Shown here: one piece after another, positions 49,488 through 61,855 of the stretch
How positions within the stretch are numbered: position 1 is the stretch's first letter
Layout: each line of letters starts with the position of its first letter
From: Gerris lacustris
Taxonomy: Eukaryota > Arthropoda > Insecta > Hemiptera > Gerridae
Length of the DNA stretch: 64,000 bases
Direction of reading: 5' to 3'
NCBI GenBank assembly: GCA_951217055.1
Contig: OX578277.1
Coordinates: forward strand, 107,326,514-107,390,513
Notes under the pieces: model-generated
The model's input: the letters and a program-made list of their open reading frames with translations, nothing else
What the model was told of the DNA's origin: nothing
Databases searched by the model: none
Position numbers and translations under genes: made by a program

Positions 49488-49703
49488 TTACGAGATAACA
49501 CATGAGTTTCTTTTGCCAGAGTGTGTCGCTTGTTTTTCTCGGATGGACTGTAGGTGAGCTAGCTGGGCAGCTGAAGGGATAGCAGGGTTCGTATGGCTGG
49601 GTGTTCCGGGAGGAGCGGTAGGGAGAGATTGACGTCTACGTCTTCGTAATGCCGGTGATAGATTATATTTTACTTTAGCTTGTGTCAACAGTTCTTTGAA
49701 AAC
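49488..49703 (-). CDS. Ras-like small GTPase (RASD/Rhes type), last exon
   Basis: This - strand exon begins after tgtttcag (acceptor at 49705-49704) and runs 71 codons to TAA. It starts VFKELLTQAKVKYNLSPALRRRRRQSLP and ends IREKQATHSGKRNSCVIS. CVIS is a CAAX box for prenylation, with basic residues before it. RASD1/RASD2 proteins share an F..L...AK....SP.L block followed by a basic tail and a CAAX end, so a dexras/Rhes relative is the best match; other Ras-like families with long tails remain possible. It joins in phase 0 to the exon at 59125-59033. The family binds GTP at membranes and acts in signalling. The preceding intron is 9.3 kb. Confidence 0.78.
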   Translation of the reverse strand, partial: VFKELLTQAKVKYNLSPALRRRRRQSLPTAPPGTPSHTNPAIPSAAQLAHLQSIREKQATHSGKRNSCVIS

Positions 49704-49795
49704 CTGAAACATTTCATATCAGTGTTATTATGGGAATGAGATGGACAAAGTCAAAGATATAGATAATAATTCCATTAAAATTGATAATATGTTAA

Positions 49796-50417
49796 CCCTT
49801 AAATACAAATGGTAATTGGATGGCTGGTATTACTAAACCTTCGTCGATTCGACTAACATATGCAGAAAATACATTTTTTTGGGTTGAAACTACACTTTTA
49901 TAAAGAGAAAACTATTAAGAACTTATTATTAAGTCTTTTAGGGATATATACAAACATTTGATGACAAATAACTTAGTAGGAACATCAGAAGATTCTGAAA
50001 TTGAGTGAACATTATTGCACCAGGTCCCATGCCCCAGGCCAAAAGCCCTAGGCCCTTTGCTAAGTGCTCCAGGCCCCAGATTATCGGCCACTGGTCTTTG
50101 GCCCAAGGCCATTAACCCTAGGCCCATTGCCCCTTACCCCTGGCCCATTTTCCCAGGCTATAAGCTCATCCGACGACCAATTAATTCCCTACGTTTATTA
50201 CAAAATGTTTGTCGAATTGACGAAGTAGCTTTGACGGGAATTTGCCAGAAAACGAGTGTATGCTCAAAAGGACTTCTACAGCTACACTAGCAGGTGTGTT
50301 ACTAACCAGTGGAAGCACTGCAGAAGGATGGGGGTACTCATCACCATCACATACGAGTGTAAAAGGTTAAGGTTCAAACTGTGCTCGTCGATTCTACTAC
50401 CATTACCATTCCAGGGG
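49796..50417 (-). mobile_element. piggyBac-like MITE, copy 2
   Basis: TTAA on both sides (49792-49795, 50418-50421), ends CCCT/AGGG, reverse complement of 34007-34642 throughout, including the CCTAGGCCC-rich interior. It lies in the GTPase intron. Confidence 0.85.
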
Positions 50418-50540
50418 TTAAGATTAGATTGTTTAACTTTATCAAATAAATCTGAAATTTAAGGTTGAAATGCAGTGCCAGAATACTAAATAGGTAGAGT
50501 AGGCACCTGTCTATGGTTCGTTTGAATAGTTTCTTTTTTT

Positions 50541-51230
50541 AGGATCCGTAGGCAAAACCAAGGACCCTTATATTTTCCTGAGTGTGTCTATCTGTCCGTC
50601 CGGTCGCCTGCTCTCACGGTTACACCTTTCGTCCGATCACTTTGAAATTTGGCATGTATATGTGTCTTGTAGCTACCCACATATTTTAAAAATATAGCAA
50701 CTTAAAAAATATATTTTTTTAAAAAAAAAAAGGTAAAAAAACTTAAGGGTTATCATTTTTTAATTATTTTTCGACACCTTTAGGGGTATCATATGAAAGA
50801 GTACGTCGAGCTGATTACAAAAATATAAAATTCTATGGTTATAACTTTGATAAGGCGAGTGTAAACAAGTTTGAAGTGGGAGTGAAACGTGTCCTCCCCC
50901 CTCCTCTATCTCGCTTATGTGAAGTCCAAAAAATCTGAAAAAAATCCTGAACATTCTTCGACCAAAAGTAATGATACAACCTTTTTGAAAATTTCGAAAA
51001 AAAAATATAATTTTATTTTTTATAGACAAAATACGTGTTTTTATATAATTGGTAAATGGTCTTTTCGGGGTATTTATATGGTTGTAGTCCGGTTCAATGG
51101 CAAAAAAATTACATTATCAGAGTGTGTTTTGATAATATCAAACCCTTAGGATAGTTCAAAGTAAGCTTTTTAGCATTTAAAAAACACTGTTTATACACTT
51201 TACAGTTAAACACTTGACCTGTTTATCTAG
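50541..51230 (+). mobile_element. Family C, copy 2 (right end decayed)
   Basis: AGGATCCGTAGGCAAAACC, CTCACGGTTACACCTTTCG and GGTATCATATGAAAG match 22046-22744. The right TIR is lost, but CACTTGACCTGTTTATC remains. Confidence 0.78.
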
Positions 51231-51628
51231 ATTTTATATTTATTGTACTGTTTACAAATAACATTATATTTGAATGACCTTAAAGAGCCTATCATAAAGA
51301 ACATTTTATTTGACCGACTTATAAAATAATCTTGATTCTATTGAGTTATTATTTCATAGGCTGCTTAGTTCCGTTGTAACAATTTAAAATTGTTAAATCA
51401 ATTGTTTTGCTTTAGTTGGTAAGAAACCTCTTAAGATATTTAAAGGTATGCATAATGCAATATTTAAGGTCCAAACAAAGGTGAGGTTGTGGACTTTGCT
51501 GTGATTGAGTGCTTGTGCAATAAAGTGCAACTGACCCCTCGCCACTGAAGAGGCCAGTTCTAAACCACCTTCCCTTAAGGTCGAAGAACGTCCGACAGTC
51601 TAGATTGTCTAGGTAAGGCCATTATTAA
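51231..51628. other. Intronic sequence
   Basis: No gene or repeat recognised. Confidence 0.3.
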
Positions 51629-52384
51629 CCCTTGAACGACTTATTGGGGTCCCACAGACCCCATACAAACTATAATTAAGTTGTTTTTTTTGTATTATTT
51701 GTACTTCTCTAAACCTAGACTCCCTTCTAATTTACCTTTGAACCTTTCTGTGCAAATACTGATAACAATACCTATGTTATTTGTTTCAGTTTTCTTTCAG
51801 TATTCATTAGAGATAGAGTTGGGGCCCCATAGACCCCTGTGGGCCATTAACGTAATTGTTTTATATACCACTGTTAACTGTTAAGTTTAAGACTGTCAAA
51901 AGTTCCAAAATAAAACGTTTATTACTATTAGTAGACGTATATAACTTCATTCAAGTTGAAGGTTTAGAGGATCACAGTAAGGATTTAAGGCCAAAAATGC
52001 TTAACTTTGCCAGAGTATGTAAGAAAATCTATAATATTTATAATAATTTTTGTTCCTGCTTTCTGTAAAACACCTCATAAATAAAAAATATTAACCCAAT
52101 CTAGCGAACACCAAATTATATATATATATTTTTTTTTTAAAGTACAAATTTTTCTAAAAAAAATGTTGATGAAAATATATATGTATACTATTTAAAAATC
52201 CTTATTTGTTTTGGTCAAAATAAAATGGTATTTTTAGTATGACAAATTATACATATTTACAAAAATATATAAATAATTGAAAAAGAAAATGTTTAATTAA
52301 TTAATTTAACCCATTAATTAATTGGGACCTCTCAGACCCCTGTGTGGAGTTTACGTAAAAAATATATGTCGGGTTGTTCTAGGG
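51629..52384. mobile_element. piggyBac-like MITE, second family
   Basis: TTAA on both sides (51625-51628 and 52385-52388), CCCTTGAACGAC at the left and GTTGTTCTAGGG at the right. GGGGTC.CACAGACCCC-type palindromes recur at about 51647, 51822 and 52323. Confidence 0.8.
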
Positions 52385-52497
52385 TTAAGATTGAGGATTT
52401 TTTTTTTTAAAAATAAAGCCCATGATTTGTCCATGGTTTTAAAACATGACAGATATTTTATTTTCTATTCTACAAAATGGGTGTGACAGAAAGTATA

Positions 52498-52768
52498 ATT
52501 GAAGCGAGCGCAAGCGAGCTTCTTCCTGTAATTGTGATTGTGAATGTGTCAGAAACTTATGTGACAATAACTTGAGTAAAAGTTGACCGATTTTTGTGAA
52601 ATTTGGTACACATGTTCATTTTACCAATGCCCAGGACGAGTTTGTTGGACAACGTTATCTCCCTCAAGCTTTTGCGCGAACATTTAAAATTGTAATTTTA
52701 GGACAGGAAATACTCAATATTTATTGTATTACGCTCGCATCAATGAAAGAGCCACGCGATGCCTAGTT
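52498..52768 (+). mobile_element. Family B, internally deleted copy
   Basis: ATTGAAGCGAGCGCAAGCGAG at the left, CGCTCGCATCAATGAAAGAGCCACGCG at the right, only about 270 bp between. Confidence 0.8.
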
Positions 52769-52920
52769 AGAAGTGTTTTATACAAATTCAAATTAGGCGC
52801 AGTATTATAACTACTATATAGTTATTAACATAATATTTTCTCAAGCAATATTAATTATTGTGTCCCGTTTTTTTTTTTTCAAAGAGATGTAAGGTTATAA
52901 TTTTTTAGGTTGTTCTTCAC

Positions 52921-54234
52921 AGTAATATGGAATACTATGCTGATAATATGGAATACTAGTGCGGGTAATATGGAATACTAGTGCTGATAATATGGAATAC
53001 TAGTGCTGGTAATATGGAATACTAGTGCTGGTAATATGGAATACTAGTGCTGGTAATATGGAATACTAGTGCGGGTAATATGGAATACTAGTGCTGATAA
53101 TATGGCATACTAGTGCTGATAATATGGAATACTAGTGCGGGTAATATGGAATACTAGTGCTGATAATATGGAATACTAGTTCTGGTAATATGGAATACTA
53201 GTACGGATAATATGGAATACTAGTACGGGTAATATGGAATACTAGTGCTGGTAATATGGAATACTAGTGCTGATAATATGGAATACTAGTGCTGATAATA
53301 TGGAATACTAGTGTGGGTAATATGGAATACTAGTGCTGATAATATGGCATACTAGTGCTGATAATATGGAATACTAGTGCGGGTAATATGGAATACTAGT
53401 GCTGATAATATGGAATACTAGTGCTGATAATATGGAATACTAGTGTGGGCAATATGGAATACTAGTGCTGATAATATGGAATACTAGTGCTGATAATATG
53501 GAATACTAGTGCTGATAATATGGAATACTAGTGCGGGTAATATGGAATACAAGTGCGGGTAATATGGAATACTAGTGCTGATAATATGGAATACTAGTGC
53601 TGATAATATGGAATACTAGTGCTGATAATATGGAATACGAGTGCTGATAATATGGAATACTAGTGTGGGTAATATGGAATACTAGTGCTGATAATATGGA
53701 ATACTAGTGTGGGTAATATGGAATACTAGTGTGGGTAATATGGAATACTAGTGCTGATAATATGGAATACTAGTGTGGGTAATATGGAATACTAGTGCTG
53801 ATAATATGGAATACTATTGCTGATAATATGGAATACTAGTGCTGATAATATGGAATACTAGTGCTGATAATATGGAATACTAGTGCTGATAATATGGAAT
53901 ACTAGTGTGGGTAATATGGAATACTAGTGCTGATAATATGGAATACTAGTGTGGGGAATATGGAATACTAGTGCTGATAATATGGCATACTAGTGTGGGT
54001 AATATGGAATAATAGTGCTGATAATATGGAATACTAGTGTGGGTAATATGGAATACTAGTGCTGATAATATGGAATACTAGTGTGGGTAATATGGAATAC
54101 TAGTGCTGATAATATGGAATACTAGTGCTGATAATCTGGCATACTTGTGCTGATAATATGGAATACTAGTGTGGGTAATATGGAATACTAGTGCTGATAA
54201 TATGGAATACTAGTGCTGATAATATGGAATAACC
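52921..54234 (+). repeat. Satellite-like array, 22-bp unit, ~60 copies
   Basis: The unit is GGAATACTAGTGCTGATAATAT. A variable dinucleotide block gives three unit types (GCTGAT, GCGGGT, GTGGGT) in patterned order. It lies within the 9.3-kb GTPase intron. Confidence 0.97.
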
Positions 54235-54454
54235 ATTATATGGACCAACCCACAACTTTATACTCCAACTACTATTTTAAACTAATTGTTACACTTTTAT
54301 ATTTCTATTATTAAACTTCTCGACATTTTGTGCAAACTCAACTGGGTTCTTTTGTTTTTTAACCCCTATTCCATTTTAACTTAACCAATTATTTCAAATT
54401 ACCCTCTAAAATGTTTTTATTTTCTTTTAAAGTTAATGATGGGAAGGATAAAAG

Positions 54455-55093
54455 CTTGAGAATGATCGTTTGATTAAAAAAAAATCGGTCCGAGACAACT
54501 CAGACAAACTTTCTCATATACGAGTTCATAATTATTTAGCCCAGTGTTTCCATTTATTAGATTTCGTATGTAAATTTAATTATTATTGAGCATTTCATTA
54601 AAATTTATCATAAAAATAACTTCTCCCGGGCGGGGAATCGAACCCGGGCTCTCTCGTTCCGCGTTTTAAGCTGATTTCTCAGGAACTAGATTTTTCCCGG
54701 GAAAACGGCTTATATCGTTGGATTTGTATTTAAATGGACTATATTTTAGAATTTTTTTAATCAAAATCGTCGGAACCGTTTTCGAGAAATAATTTTTTTT
54801 CACGTTTTTTTCAGAGTTTTTGGGGGTAGCGCCCCTAAATTTGGAGCTAAAATTCATTTCTCGATTTCGCCTCGGGGTATGATTTTTCTGAACATGAATA
54901 CCAAATTTCTTCAAAATCGGCCCAGTAGTTTAGGCTCCAGGCGTCTGCACAGACGACAGACGACAGACAGACAGACATTTTTTAAAAACCACTTTTTTGG
55001 ACTCAGGGGACCTCAAAACTTGTAAATCCATCAAAATCTCAAAATCGAATTTTCGCGCCATCACAATACTTTCTCTTTATATAAGAAAGTAAA
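54455..55093. mobile_element. Repeat family A, most complete copy
   Basis: CGGTCCGAGACAACTCAGAC, GGGAATCGAACCCGGGCTC (tRNA B box, - strand), CCCGGGAAAACGG, TTTGGAGCTAAAATTC, GACAGACAGACAGAC and the end ACTTTCTCTTTATATAAGAAAGTA. A SINE-like origin is inferred from the B box. Confidence 0.75.
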
Positions 55094-55734
55094 AACTAAT
55101 AACAAAAATATAAAGTTTCTCTTGGTTTAGTATAAAATTTTTCGAATTATTTCAATAATAACAAATGTTTTGCAAATGTAAATGGTATTACATAATAGCT
55201 CAAGTTGCTCTATTACTTATGTTGATAACTTAAAAATGAAAGATGATTTTAAATATCTTTAAAATATACTTTGCCAAGTTGTACTCAGATTTCTTGACAA
55301 TTTTTCTTCCATTTATTGTAAGTGGAAGAAGATTTTCTTTTTATTTAATAAAAAAATTGGAATTTAATTTCATTTCTTCTCCCCTTAAAATATAAAAAGG
55401 GATTTGAAGGAAATGCAAATAATTTTATGAGTTCCAAGTTGGCGTAATAAAATACCAAGGTAGAAAAATAAAGTCATACTGACAAGGTATTAACGCTGAA
55501 TTATTGCCTTCCATTGCCCCTTTTTGGCTTATCTCCTCGTAAAGGGGGAGGGGATACCGACAAAACATTCATGCTGGATTATAACCTTCCATTAGCCCTT
55601 TTAGGCTTATCCCCTAAAAAGTAAAAGACGAATTCTGACAAGACATCCACACTGGATTATGGTCTTCCACTGGCCCTTCTCCCTTTTGACTCCCTCTCCC
55701 CCTCAAAAAAGAGAGGGGCGATAAATGAATTTGA
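55094..55734. other. Intronic sequence
   Basis: No gene. 55495-55720 has three imperfect ~75-bp repeats (GGATTATGGTCTTCCA.TGGCCCTT.. type). Confidence 0.4.
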
Positions 55735-55736
55735 AA

Positions 55737-55774
55737 ATAATTGAAGCGACCTTCTCACATTCAACAAACTATGC

Positions 55775-55811
<37 letters not shown>

Positions 55812-56458
55812 GTCTGTAACGTTTACGTGTCCGACGATAATTTGAGTAAAAGTTGACCGATTTATTTGAAATTTAGTATACATGTTCCTTTTACTAATGC
55901 TCAGGCTGAGTTCTTTGGTCAGCGTTATGCGTTCGAAGAGTTCGCGTGCAACACTCGCGTAAACGTGAGCTTAAAATGTAAAATTAGAATTTCAGGACGG
56001 GAAAAGATTCTATCATCACCTATTTGATGAGACAAAATTTTTTTTGTAAAACCATTAGCGACACCTCTTTAAAGCGATTAAGATCGTCAAAATTATTAAA
56101 GCGGACCTAAATGTTTAAAATAGAGAAAACGACGTTTTTACCGATATCACACGTTCTAACGTAAAGCTTTTAATAAAACTTCATGCACATCGTCTAAAGT
56201 ACAATTGAAACATGCATGTAAAATTTCAACCTGATACAAGCAGAAAATGTTATGTAGTGAAGTGATACATTTTATAATAGTTGAACAGGAGATGCCTAGA
56301 ACGTGTTGTTAGTGGAAATAGTAAGAATGCAGGGTGGCTCCCCCACTACTTGGCTCTCTACTACAATCGTAATCTTTAACTATCAACTCAACATGATTAT
56401 TTATTTTCTCAATATTCAATACATATTGCACAGCCCTAGTGCAATGCCTAGTTTAAAA
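55737..56458 (+). mobile_element. Family B copy
   Basis: ATTGAAGCGACCTTCTCACA, a (GTCT)n run, CAGGACGGGAAAAGATTC and CAATATTCAATACATATT match 62257-62983. The right end is decayed. Confidence 0.75.
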
Positions 56459-57260
56459 AAGGGCTCCGACATTTCTACTACCTAAGGTCTACCATTTTAT
56501 CTAACACTGTTGAAATAGAACATTAAAAACAGCTTTAACAACTTATTCAAACTGCGCTGTTTCATCGTTTTCGTAGATTTGTTCCCGATTCAAAAAGTTA
56601 ATTGTAAACAAGAGAATGTTTCCTGGATTTTGTAGTTAGTAGTTAATAATGTGGAACAAACTACTTGAAATTTGCTTTGTACGAAGTTTCAAGAATTACT
56701 TGTAGAAGACAATACTTGATATTTTACGCTTTTAGTTTAATACATAGTTGTTTGAATAATGTTTTTCCGTGGAAGTTGTATAAAGAGAGTAATGTTTTGG
56801 TTTTGAGTTGTGTAGAAATAAAGTTTAGTTTGTGATTTCCTCTGTTTGGATCTCCTGAGGCAGATTTATTGAGAGTCAGTTTTACAATCCTTCATTGAAT
56901 AGAAAATTATAAACTACACACTAGTTATTTCTTCTTCTTGTTTCAGAGAACTGAACAAAGTTGAAAAACAAACAACATTTTACAAGAGCTTTAGTTTAAT
57001 TATTATTTATTTAAGGAAATTCAAATTCAACAGTTTGTTTAAACCAAACCATTACATCCTTTACTCACTTTTAGCAAAATCTAAAAAAGAAAAAAATTCT
57101 CTGGAAATTCTGTAAATAATTTCCCTACTATTGAAAATTATTGATATAACTACCCAAGTTAAACGAATAATAATTGTAGATAAACAGAGAGTTAAAGAAA
57201 TTACAATTTTTTTAAAAATAAGAATCACCATTTAAACTTAATTTTATCTAGAACGTGGTA
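56459..57260. other. Intronic sequence
   Basis: No gene recognised. Confidence 0.3.
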
Positions 57261-57261
57261 T

Positions 57262-57615
57262 TAAAAAATCGGTCGGAGACAACTCGGACAAACTTTCTCA
57301 TATACGATTTCATAATTACTTAGCTCAATGTATTCCATTTATTAGTTTTCGTATGTATATTTAATTATTATTGAACATTTTATCAAAATTTATTATAAAA
57401 ATAACTTCTCCTGGGCAGGGAATCGAACTGCGCCCGGGCTCTCTCCGTCCACGTTTTAAGCTATTTTCTCAGGAACTAGATTTGTCCCGGAAAAATGTCT
57501 TTTTCGTTAGATTTGTATTTAAATTTTGAATGGACTACATTTTAGAATTTTTTAATCTATATCGTAGGAACCGTTTTCAAGAAATACATTTTTTTTCACG
57601 TTTTTTTTTTTTAGT
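57262..57615. repeat. Repeat family A, first-half copy
   Basis: CGGTCGGAGACAACTCGGAC to TTTTTTTCACG, as at 54485-54805, with a small insertion in the B-box region (AATCGAACTGCGCCCGGGC). Confidence 0.75.
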
Positions 57616-57894
57616 GTCAAGGATGTAGTGAAACTGGTCCAGAGAAATCGCTTTGACAAATTTTGCATACAAATGGCCGCTACCTTAAATAAAAATAGGA
57701 CTAACCATAAAAATGGTTGGAAAATTCTTTGATAATAGTTGTATATATCATTAAAGGAAGCTAAATTCCGAATTTCAAGGATCTAGTTCAATTGGTTTTG
57801 GAGATACCGTTGAATCCAGCATATTATTGGCCACCATCTTGAATCAAGATGGACGAGGAACCTACATGCCAAATTTCAACTCTCTAGGCATTGC

Positions 57895-58380
57895 CGTTCT
57901 TTACTGTAATGGATGAGTCAGTGCCTGAGTGGTATTTGGCTGTTATATAAATAGAAATGTTCATAAAAATAAGTCAACAATACGTAAAACTTCTCAGGTT
58001 TGTCTTGAAAAATACACAAAAACAATTTTTGCTTCCGAGCTTACCGAAGGTAACGGAAGCTATGTGATCGATTTCAAAAATTCCAAGACAGAAATCCGTA
58101 TCAGAAATCAGGGACCATTTTTGGTTCCGTGTCTGTCTGTCGATTACTTTTTGCTAACCACCATATTTTAAAATCTACACCGATTTTAATAAAATTTGGA
58201 TGGTGGGTCATAATTAACTAATTATTGGTCCCATATAAGTTTAAACCTTTTTAACCTCATTTGTTTCTCTTCCGCGTGCGCACAAGCACATTTATTTAAA
58301 ACTATATCTTCAAATGTACTCATTTGATTTTTATAAAATTTGGATGGTTTGTCGAAAGTAGCCCGCGGATTCCCCTTTGT
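57895..58380 (+). repeat. Repeat family I copy 1
   Basis: ACGGAAGCTATGTGATCGAT, CCAAGACAGAAATCC, GGACCATTTTTGGTTCCGTG, TCTGTCTGTCG and ATTTTAATAAAATTTGGATG recur at 60240-60600. Confidence 0.65.
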
Positions 58381-59032
58381 AATGTCCATAATATATAATA
58401 TGTATTTCCTTCTTTTAATTGTAACCTTCGGCGCTCTTTAAATTATGCTAAATCAATACTTTATTTCATGTATACAATAAAAACAATTTATTCAGATTTA
58501 AAATAACGAGGGGAAAATTAAATAAATTTGACAATTGTTGGTTAAAAAAGCATACAAAATAGGACGGGAGGCATCTGTGAGCCACACTAATTGGCAGTCT
58601 ATTTTTTGGGTGACTATAATTTATCTTTGCTTAATTTATTTTAACATAATGTACTATGCATATTGTCTAAGTTATCTAAAACTCTTAGAGTCAATTTAAA
58701 AAAACAAACAAAGAAAGTCTAAGAAGCACGGAATTTAAATTTTCCCTCAATCTACTGAATCTCTAAAAATATTTGCAACATTTAAAATGATAGTTTTCTA
58801 ACTATGATAGTTGGGAGGATTTTTGTCAAATTAACGAAACCTGCAATACACGAGTATTGTTGGTTTGGCGGTTTGCTATCCATTTAAAAAAATCTTAATT
58901 TTAAACACATAATAATTATATAATATGTATTTCCTTCTTTTAAAAAGCATACGAGAATTAGAAAAGTCTCATCACTTTAATAAGGTGTAAAACTGTTATA
59001 TTTATCCTCTGGCTGGAACATCAGTATTTTAC
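58381..59032. other. Intronic AT-rich sequence
   Basis: No gene recognised. It directly follows the splice donor of the - strand exon at 59033. Confidence 0.35.
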
Positions 59033-59125
59033 CTGACTAATATTGACATTATCTTTGGCTGAAGTTTCAACGAAACCATTCTCCCAATCAACTGTGACAA
59101 CGGACTCCGCCATCTCGGTTGGGAC
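59033..59125 (-). CDS. Ras-like small GTPase (RASD/Rhes type), penultimate exon
   Basis: A 93-nt exon on the - strand, bounded by atttcag and AGTCAG|gtaaaa, phase 0 at both ends. It reads VPTEMAESVVTVDWENGFVETSAKDNVNISQ. ETSAK is the G5 guanine-specificity box of Ras proteins, and the NVNIS(Q) VF.ELL continuation into the last exon is the normal Ras alpha5 start. The exon has no useful start codon and is easily missed. The exons with the P-loop, switch regions and NKxD box were not found between 59126 and 64000, so they are probably outside the window. Confidence 0.8.
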
Positions 59126-59154
59126 CTGAAATGAAAACAATCAGAAAAAATAAT

Positions 59155-59790
59155 ATTAGAGATGGTAAAAAAAGAGAAAATTGAGATGGTAAGGGGTTAG
59201 AGATGGCTATAGATGGTTAGAGGTGGCTATAGATGGTTAGAGGTGGTTGGAGAGGGTTAGAGGTGGTTAGAAATGGTTAGAGGTGGTAGAAGGTGGTAAG
59301 AGGTGGTTGGAGGTGGTTAGAGGTTGTAAGAAGTGGTTAGAAATGGTTAGAGGTGGTGGAAGGTGGTTAGAGGGGGTTGAAGGTGGTAAGAGGTGGGTGG
59401 AGATGGTTGAAGGTGGTAAAAGGGGGTTGAAGGTAGTTAGAGGTTGTATGAAGTGGCTAGAAATGGTTAGAGGTGGTTGAAGGTGGTTAGAGGTGGTTGA
59501 AGGTGGTTAGAGGTGGTAAGAGGTGGTTTAAGGTGGTAAGAGGTGGGTGGAGGTGGTTGAAGGTGGTTGAAGGTGGTTAGAGGTGGTTGAAGGTGGTTAG
59601 AGGTGGTTGAAGGTGGTTAGAGGTGGTTGAAGGTGGTTAGAGGTGGTTGAAGGTGGTTAGAGGTGGTTGAAGGTGGTTAGAGGTGGTAAGAGGTGGTTTA
59701 AGGTGGTAAGAGGTGGGTGGAGGTGGTTAGAGGTGGTTGAAGGTAGTTATAGGTGGTTACAGATGGAAATTGGTGGTTAGAGGTTGTTAA
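59155..59790 (+). repeat. Minisatellite, 10/20-bp AGGTGGTT units
   Basis: Degenerate GGTGGTTAGA / GGTGGTTGAA units fill about 630 bp and begin just upstream (in gene sense) of the GTPase exon at 59125. Confidence 0.95.
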
Positions 59791-60239
59791 AGGTAGAAAA
59801 AGTGATACTAGAAATTATGGATGTGACATTGCTTCTAATGGAGTCACACTCTAAACTATATCAAGCTCAAATTCTTATCTCTAGTTTGATTAAATTTTTA
59901 TAAAAATAAAGTAAACCATTTTTGTTAACAAAATATAGGGACTCGTTATATAGATAGAAAGAGACATAGATTGTGAGATAGTTGACGACAAACCGATAGA
60001 TAAAATATCATCATAGCTGAATTTATTCAGATACTGGAGTTCTGCAGTTTTCTATATTTAAGTGTTTTTTATTTTATCTTTAAATTGAAACTAAAATCTA
60101 TGCAAATGAAATGCATATTCATAGAGAAAAAGATTTTGTGAAAATAAACGAGGAAAAATAACATTATAAACAAAACATGAAACACAATTAACATATTATA
60201 TGCTCTCAGTACATGCAATGAGTAATTTATTAAAAAAAT

Positions 60240-60625
60240 CCGAAGATTTCGTTAGCTTAACCTTTAGCTAACGGAAGCCATGTAATTGATCTGAAGAATG
60301 AAAATATTTTATGTCTCCAATTTCAAAAATTTCAAGACAGAAATCCATTTAAGACATTGGGAACATTTTTGGTTCCATGTCTGTCTATCGGCGTGTCAGT
60401 CTGTTGGTCTGTCACTCAATTTTTGCGAACCAACATATCTTAAAAACCACACGTCCGATTTTAATGAAATTTGTATGGGTGGTCTTAATTAGCCCATTGT
60501 TGGTTCCATAAAAGTTTCAACCTTCTGCGTCCATTTCTTTTACCTATATCTTTAAAATTACTCATCTGATTTTTATAAAATTTTGATGCTATGTGCCACA
60601 CTAATTAGCAGTCTATTTTTTTTTT
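60240..60625 (+). repeat. Repeat family I copy 2
   Basis: Matches 57895-58380 (TAACGGAAGCCATGTAATTG, CAAGACAGAAATCC, TTTTGGTTCCATGTCTGTC). Confidence 0.65.
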
Positions 60626-60868
60626 TTTTAGCTCTTTTCATAAAGAGAAACTGTGATTTTTTTTCTTTTAAATAGAGGGGAAACACAGATAAGCAACGCA
60701 AAACTCGGCATTACTAAGACATACTACGCAAAGATGATTTTTGGTAGGAACAAAGTGAATATCGGTAAGCAGGGCGTCATCTTCTTTCATTTAAGACCCC
60801 ACAAGACGTATTTCCGTAAAAAAAAAAAATAAATAAATAAAATAAATAACCCCAAATACTTTAACCCA

Positions 60869-61855
60869 TTGTTTATTTTGTGGTTTGGTCTTTTTAGGGT
60901 TTATTAAATAAATCATACCTATCTCATGTGGCATATGGCTATATTTTGCCCTCACATGGTCATCTTCATACCTAAAACATCGAAAATGGATTTTATGTAT
61001 TATTATAAAATACTTGTTAAAATATAACAATTATTTATGCTTTTTAGCAACGAGGATTTTAAAATTACGCAATTAAAATAAAATAAAATTTGACCTTAAT
61101 TTTGAGAGTGTTTATTTCATTTTTTTTTTTTTTTTTTTTATATTCATATAATATAATTTTTTCCGTGGTAGGCTGTGAAATAGTAACTTTAGAGCCTAAA
61201 AGGCATAGCTAAAATCCATTTTTTCATTACGTGGACTTAAAAAATCTTTTCATTACTCCTAGCTGTAAAGAAAAAATCTTTTACGTCCTAGGAACTAAAA
61301 GATTTTTTATGTCCGGCGGGTAGTTGTCAAAACTTTCGTGAGTACCACTGCAGTCTTTGTAGAAATGCTTCTAGTACGATTAAAATCCGCTAGATGTCAA
61401 TGCGTTTTATTTATCTTTTCTTATAGTGTAACCTCTTTTTAAGGTTTCTTTTTTTAAGTCTTAAGTATGTACTAATATTTCTTATTATTATATATTGATT
61501 AGTGATTAATATTTAATGTTTATTCATTGTCTGCTACCTCGGAAAAAATAGCATATGCTACGCGACTGTGAAGTGTTTTTTCTTTACCTTGGCAATATTT
61601 ACTGTCTCGCTTCGCTCGACAGTAAATGTAATTGCCGCGGTAAAGAAATAACTCACTTCACAGCCTAGTAACATAATATACTATTTCTCAATTTTATTTG
61701 TTCGTTCCTATATTTAACAAATGTTGAAGAGTAGTACGTAAAATCCGTTTTCGTTAAGGCTTGAAAATGACCAAGTGTGGTCGAAATATAGTCATATGAA
61801 ATAAATATTATGTTTATTTAATACACCCTAAAAAGACCAAACAACACAATAAGTA
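60869..61855. mobile_element. ~1-kb element with inverted ends and stem-loop/GAAA motif
   Basis: TTTGGTCTTTTTAGGGTTTA at the left is inverted at the right (CACCCTAAAAAGACCAAAC). Each end carries GATGACCA..TGTG-like stems: GAAAATGACC-AAGTGT-GGTCGAAATATAG at 61767 and its partner at 60936-60971. A hairpin at 61566-61662 lies inside. Confidence 0.72.
61566..61662. repeat. Inverted repeat (hairpin)
   Basis: CTGTGAAGTG..CTTTACC..GCAATATTTACTGTC, loop TCGCTTCGC, then GACAGTAAATGTAATTGC..GGTAAAG..CACTTCACAG. Confidence 0.85.

Noticed and set aside
50015..50290. 91-aa Pro-rich ORF as a gene
   Set aside because: It is the CCTAGGCCC-rich interior of a piggyBac-like MITE, with a homologous inverted copy at 34132-34389.
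51681..52068. Piece of piggyBac transposase
   Set aside because: The small ORFs lie in a TTAA-flanked element but show no transposase DDD or Cys-rich C-terminal motif.
59283..59480. 65-aa Gly/Trp-rich ORF
   Set aside because: Product of the GGTGGTTAGA minisatellite.
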